64,000 nt of DNA, taken from contig NC_018318.1 in the NCBI RefSeq assembly GCF_000234665.1, positions 372,001 to 436,000 of the forward strand. Reading direction: 5' to 3'. A program made the translations under genes and the position numbers. This DNA comes from Leishmania mexicana MHOM/GT/2001/U1103 (lineage: Eukaryota > Euglenozoa > Kinetoplastea > Trypanosomatida > Trypanosomatidae). This document shows, piece by piece, positions 59,535-64,000 of the stretch. The stretch's first letter is position 1; the number at the start of each line of letters is the position of its first letter. A model generated the notes under the pieces. The model did no database searches, had not been told where the DNA came from, and was given only the letters and a program-made list of their open reading frames with translations.

Positions 59535-61674
59535 ATGAGTGAGTGAGAGGGAGGGAGGGAGGGGGGGGCACGAGGAGGCGGAGGAGGGATACGAAGGAGA
59601 GCGCTGACGATGCTTCCTGTGCTGTGTTGCTGATTGCTGATTTCTGTTTTGTTTTCTTGTTTTTTGTTCGTTGGTCCATGTAAGTCATGCGCCGGTGCTT
59701 GCCGCTTTCCGTGGGGTTGTTTCCTCCACGCGTGGGTGTGCTGGTGTCCCTCTGTCTCCCTGTACAGCGCCTCCTCCCTCCCCCCTCCCCCTCACCCCAG
59801 AACCTCTCCGCCTCGGTATTCTCTGCACGCATGCGCATCACTGAGGACAAGTGAAGCGAAGGAGCGAGCGGGAAGGCTCACGTGATCTTTTCGTTTGTTT
59901 CGCTGTCTCGACGCTGCTTGTGGCCATGGTGTGCTCGCCCTCCGCGTGCATATCTGTTGCGTTGCTGTCGATGCTTCTCGTTTCCCGTCCCCTGCGGTGT
60001 TGCGTGTGCGTCATGGGCATCACCGTCCCCCCCCTCCGCCACCTTCTCGACAAGTCGTTTTTTTTTCATTGCCTGATTGTGGGTTGGGTGGGGTGGGGAG
60101 GGAAGGGAAGGGCCGGCTATTTTCCGATAGGGGAAAAGAGGGTGGTCGCTGCAGGCTGCGTTGCAGCGAATAATACTCCGTCCACTATCGCCAACGGAAC
60201 GGGGCCATGACACCACCTCTTCCCACCCCACTCCTCCTCCTGTCTCTCGTTGCTCCGTGCGATGCCGCTCAGTTTTTTTTTTGTTCTCGTTGTTTTCGTG
60301 CTTTCTGGCTTGTGGCTCGTTTCCCTGTCCGTTGGTGCGTGTGCTGCACCACCGCCCTCCTCCGCCTCCTCGCTTTCTTTTCTCTCTCTATAGTTTCTTT
60401 GCGTTGCTTCCGAGTGGCAGCGAGCGGTCGCGGCGCTCGCCCCCCCCCTCCCTTCCCTCCCCTTCCCCTCCCCTCTCTTGTCCGTCTCCTCGTTTGTACA
60501 CCCGACCTGACCCGCCGTCTCATAACTTCCTCAGGCGCCTTTCTTTGTGTTGGCTCCAGCCCCTCCGCTGGGTTGGCGAGGCGCAGAGAGGTGTGGTCAG
60601 GAGCACACGCTGCCCCAGCGACGTGCCTTTACGTGTACACCGCCGCCGCCTTCTTCTTACACATGTTGTTTTCTCCCCTTCGGTTGCTTTTTTTTCCTTT
60701 TCCCTTTCCGTTTGTTTGCCTCTCATGGGACCCGATGCGCACGTAACGGTTGTGTGTCCTGCGCGTACGTGTGCGTGTGTGTGTGTGTGTCTTCCATCAT
60801 TCATCTGGCCTCCTCCAACCTCCTCGGTTTTCTCGCCTCCCACATCCTGTAGCCTTGGTTGTTTGCTGGCGTCATCTCTATGTCGAGGTCTGCCTCATGC
60901 TGTTCTTCTCCCCCCGTGCCAAGGCTGCATAGTGTGTGCGGGTTTTGTTTTCGTGTGTGTGTGTGTGTGTACGGAGGTGTGTGCCGCTGTTGTTGTACGC
61001 GTCGCTGTGGATGAGAGTGCTGCATACGGGGACGGTCAGGGTCGGTCGACTGCTGCGTATTGCGTGTGCTGAGGGCTGACTCATTTAGATAGCAAGGTGG
61101 CGTCGAGGGCATCCGGAGTGCTGTTGATCTTTTTTTTATTTCGCCTCTTATTCCCCCCTCCCCTCCCTCCCAATGCACACTTTCACTCTGCGTCTATGCA
61201 TGGACGGGTGCGCGTTCCGATCGGTAAGACTGTCTCTCGCAAGGATAGAAGATAAAGAATTGAGCAGCGACACACAAAGCAAGAAGATCGTCAAGGACGC
61301 TTCTCCATTGCCGGCATGAGCGTGGTTGCCCATCGTACGAGGCGAGGTGTGTTACACGCGTCATGGGTGAGCGTTGACCGATGCACTGCGTGCACATGTA
61401 TCTGTGACGACAGGTGTGCGTGTATGTCTCGTGCGTCGTTTCCCTTGCTCGCCCCCTTTTCTTGTTTTGTCAGGTATGACACATATCTCTGGATGCGGAG
61501 CAACGCCGCGCGCATGCACACACACACACACACACACATGCCGAACAATGCAGGCAGCGGAATGCTATCGCCAGCGCTTTTGGCCATCTCTCATCTCGCA
61601 CGCGTTCATGAGCTCTTTTACGTTGCTTTCTTTGGGCACCTCTCTTCCCTCACTACATCTCCTCCCCGTCTTCC
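59535..61674. other. Intergenic between DYRK gene and the membrane protein gene
   Basis: No supported gene. It has plus-strand C/T-rich tracts (59,760-59,800; 60,430-60,480) and TG repeats at 60,774-60,790 and 60,954-60,970, with CA at 61,517-61,538. A 303-codon plus frame at 60,161-61,072 is pyrimidine low-complexity (Ser/Pro/Phe/Cys/Val) and is not called. Confidence 0.6.
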
Positions 61675-61695
61675 ATGCGGGTATCATCATCGGAG
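61614..61695 (+). promoter_or_regulatory. Predicted spliced-leader acceptor for the membrane protein gene
   Basis: A strong C/T tract (61,614-61,674) leads to the first AG at 61,694-61,695. This lies after the first in-frame ATG (61,675), so the mature mRNA may begin translation at 61,705 or 61,843 instead. Confidence 0.4.
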
Positions 61696-63102
61696 AAGCA
61701 GCACATGCCGAGCGCCAGGGCGAGGGGGCGATGCGATCATCGAAACCTTCGCCATCGAAAAACACAAAACACATTTGAAAGAAGCGTGTGGTTGAAGGAC
61801 CAGTTGCTTCCCCCTCCCCCTCCTCCGCGACGTACGTGGCTGATGGACGGCCTTGTAGCACCGGCACAGGCTCCATCCCAAGGGTGTGCGCGCGCGTCCC
61901 GCACCGCGCAGCGCCGCCTGTGCGGGGAGTGGAGATGGGCAGCGCTATCGCCACGTCTCCTCCCGCTGCTGCTGATGGTCGTCATGCTGTTTCTCTTTCT
62001 TCATTCTGCGGCTTCGGTCTCTTGTCTTCGTGAGAGCGCCACTCATGGGCCGCGCCTTTCCCGTGATGCGCACCTGATGCGGAGCGCCGTGGCGCTGTTC
62101 TACCACGGCTGCAGCGAGATGAGTAGGTGTGTCGTACAACCGCACGCCACCGCCGTTCCGGGCGTGCTTATGGTGCACGCTGCTACGGCGGAGTCGTCCA
62201 CAGGTGACCGCGATGGGGAGGCGGTCGGCACCGACGCGTGGGGCACCATTGCTATGAAAAGAACACTGGACTACGACTCAGGGTTGAAGCCGTTCATGAC
62301 ACCGTGGCGCGAGGTGCGTCGCGCCCTGCGCGATGCGGGCTGCTTTTCGACGCTTGCACTACCGCGCCTGACGCTGCCAACGGACACAGCGAGCCCTCGT
62401 GTCAGCGATGCTTCACCGGAGTCCTCCACAACCCTTCCTCCGCTGTGCCGCAAGCCGCTAGTGCTGCTGAGCGGCCGAGGGCGAGACTGCGCGAGCTGCT
62501 CCAGCTTCGCCTCTGACGTGCTGGAGCACTACCGAGCCGAGTGGGAGTACATACGCGCTCACGTGACCCTCGTCGACGCCGGAGATCCGATGACAGAAGA
62601 ACTGGTGCGGAACCCGTACCCGCTGTGGTACAACCCGGCGGAGGTGGGGTCGTGGCTGACGTGGACAAACGTATCAGAGGTGTGGAGGGCTGAGGATGAC
62701 GTCGTTGGTGGTGCGCCAGGCGCGAGCAGCACCTCCGGGGCCCCCTCTCACGACGTACCCCAGGCGTTACGGGAGTCGGACGCCGAGGACCACGCACTCT
62801 TCCACATGGGCGTCCGCCGCCAGGCCACCTTCCTCCTGCAGTCCCCAACGGTGCAGGCGACGCATCACTGGTCGCGCCTCGTAAAGCGCGCATTCGCTGG
62901 CCAGTCCGAGTACGTGCTGCGCATTATCTTTGCCTACCCGCACAACGGCAGCGTCATGCGCGACATCGTGAACGAGGAGGTTAGCGTCGGCGGAAGCCAG
63001 GCCGACCACCTGCACTTTTTCAATAAAGCGCAGCCGTTCTTCCACTGTGTAAAGAAGGCGGTGTGGGTAATGGATTGGCTGCAGCGGTATGGCGACTACT
63101 GA
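61675..63102 (+). CDS. Hypothetical type II membrane or secreted protein with a CxxC motif
   Basis: The frame has 475 residues from the first ATG. Candidate starts are 61,675, 61,705 (MPSARARGRC) and 61,843 (MDGLVAPAQA); a trans-splice site predicted at 61,695 would favour one of the last two. A single hydrophobic segment at about 91-114 (LSPRLLPLLLMVVMLFLFLH) follows a basic region, suggesting a signal anchor with the rest in the lumen. Around 262-290 the segment KPLVLLSGRGRDCASCSSFA carries C272-A-S-C275. The vicinity (strand, then CxxC, then helix) recalls a thioredoxin-like fold, but this is only a resemblance. Another ordered block is LVKRAFAGQSEYVLRIIFAY near 400-425. No family is recognised. 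Start coordinate uncertain. Confidence 0.7.
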   Translation: MRVSSSEKQHMPSARARGRCDHRNLRHRKTQNTFERSVWLKDQLLPPPPPPRRTWLMDGLVAPAQAPSQGCARASRTAQRRLCGEWRWAALSPRLLPLLLMVVMLFLFLHSAASVSCLRESATHGPRLSRDAHLMRSAVALFYHGCSEMSRCVVQPHATAVPGVLMVHAATAESSTGDRDGEAVGTDAWGTIAMKRTLDYDSGLKPFMTPWREVRRALRDAGCFSTLALPRLTLPTDTASPRVSDASPESSTTLPPLCRKPLVLLSGRGRDCASCSSFASDVLEHYRAEWEYIRAHVTLVDAGDPMTEELVRNPYPLWYNPAEVGSWLTWTNVSEVWRAEDDVVGGAPGASSTSGAPSHDVPQALRESDAEDHALFHMGVRRQATFLLQSPTVQATHHWSRLVKRAFAGQSEYVLRIIFAYPHNGSVMRDIVNEEVSVGGSQADHLHFFNKAQPFFHCVKKAVWVMDWLQRYGDY

Positions 63103-64000
63103 TGGCGCGCCTGCCCGCGATGGCCGTTGCTTGTGTGTGTATGGGAGCTCGGGTACCAATCCCAGTCGCCTTATGCATTTCCTTCTCATGGTTCTGTCTT
63201 CTACACAACGCTCGGGCGCATGTTGTACTTGATACGCAGCTGCGTGTGCCTGGCGCAGGAAGTGCGTGGGTATCTGTGACCAGGGCAGCCGTTCTGCTGC
63301 AGCATACTGCTCATGGGTGCCGGGTTCTTTCATCTCCTCATGGCCCACTTTCCGTGTGCGCTGCTGCTGCTGCTCGTACCACCTCTTCGTGTGTGTCTAT
63401 GTGGCACCGTCGGTGACGGCACGTCCGCCAGGAACGAAAACAAAAGCCGACGAGGGCGAGGCGACGCACTTTCCCCACAATCGATGCCCAAAACACCAAC
63501 ACCGCGAAGGAGATGCGCCGATTGCTTGGCGTCACCGCTCTCCACTGCCGCCGGGGCGTAGGCGTAGGCGTCGATATGGGGCGGGGCAGGGCAGGAGAGG
63601 GAAAGGGGGGGGGGGCAGTGGGCTGCGCTTTCTCCTCATGTGATCTCCTACCATTACTTCTCGGGGTTTTTGGTGCGGTATGTACATGTATATGACGACT
63701 GGTGTGCGTGCCTGCCTGCGTGCACATGTGTGCTACACGGCCAGCGCGAACAGCTATTCTTTCCCTACGCCGCCTGTGAACTTGTCCTGGGCAAGTCATC
63801 ATTCATCGCGTCCTATCGTGCCCTCTTCGCTTCACTCGTACGCATTCTCTGCCTCTCCACCGCGTGCATCGCGCGCGACGTCCATCCGCCACATCCGCGC
63901 GGGCACTTTGATGATTTTGTCGAGTTTTCCTAGCAGAGGCGGGAAGAAAAAAAACCAAAAAAACACAACCCCCCCACATACACATACACATACACACACC
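63103..64000. other. 3' flank of the membrane protein gene to the window edge
   Basis: No supported gene, and no frame runs off the right edge convincingly. It contains a G-run (63,606-63,616), TG/CG-rich text, and an A-run followed by (CACATA)n at 63,945-64,000. Confidence 0.6.

Noticed and set aside
60161..61072. 303-codon plus frame
   Set aside because: Translation of C/T-rich tracts and TG repeats (Ser/Pro/Phe/Cys/Val). No domain and no clean start context.

Overview
The window is nuclear DNA of a trypanosomatid, most likely a Leishmania-like species (Leishmaniinae). The reasons are intronless GC-rich genes in two long head-to-tail runs, gene-free gaps of 0.5-5 kb full of (CA)n/(TG)n and polypurine or polypyrimidine tracts, and a kinetoplastid-specific gene (the RNA-editing TUTase RET1) beside axonemal and acidocalcisome genes. 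Species cannot be fixed from the sequence alone.

Layout. From 1 to 38,734 all supported genes are on the minus strand, so transcription runs right to left. From left to right they are: the N-terminal part of a low-complexity protein cut by the window edge; mitoribosomal protein uL16m; RET1; a YFH7/YggC-type P-loop kinase; a CPA2/SLC9B-type Na+/H+ antiporter; two related mitochondrial-carrier-like proteins; a large helical-repeat protein; a CFAP96-like axonemal protein; a sulfotransferase-fold protein; VTC1; a relic reading frame; a small membrane protein; and COQ9 (the relic lies between the last two). From 40,946 to the right the genes are on the plus strand: a complete 4268-residue axonemal dynein heavy chain, a DYRK-family kinase and a type II membrane protein of unknown function.

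The 2.2-kb gap at 38,735-40,945 is therefore a divergent strand-switch region, which in this group normally holds the RNA polymerase II start for both polycistronic units. It contains a GC-rich island that looks like a SIDER-type degenerate retroposon. The DNA around it (about 33.9-44 kb) is visibly lower in GC than the flanks, and this reaches into the first roughly 900-1000 codons of the dynein gene.

There is no functional operon in the bacterial sense. Neighbours share a precursor RNA, and each mRNA is cut out by spliced-leader trans-splicing and polyadenylation. Several products serve the mitochondrion (uL16m, RET1, COQ9, the carriers, probably the helical-repeat protein), and others serve the flagellum (dynein, CFAP96-like).

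Observations most worth a second look: a degraded minus-strand gene at 36,571-37,451 split over two frames; a carrier paralogue pair in which one copy has lost the signature motifs; an antiporter whose usual Asp-Asp pair reads Ile-Glu; and a 359-residue partial gene running off the left edge.
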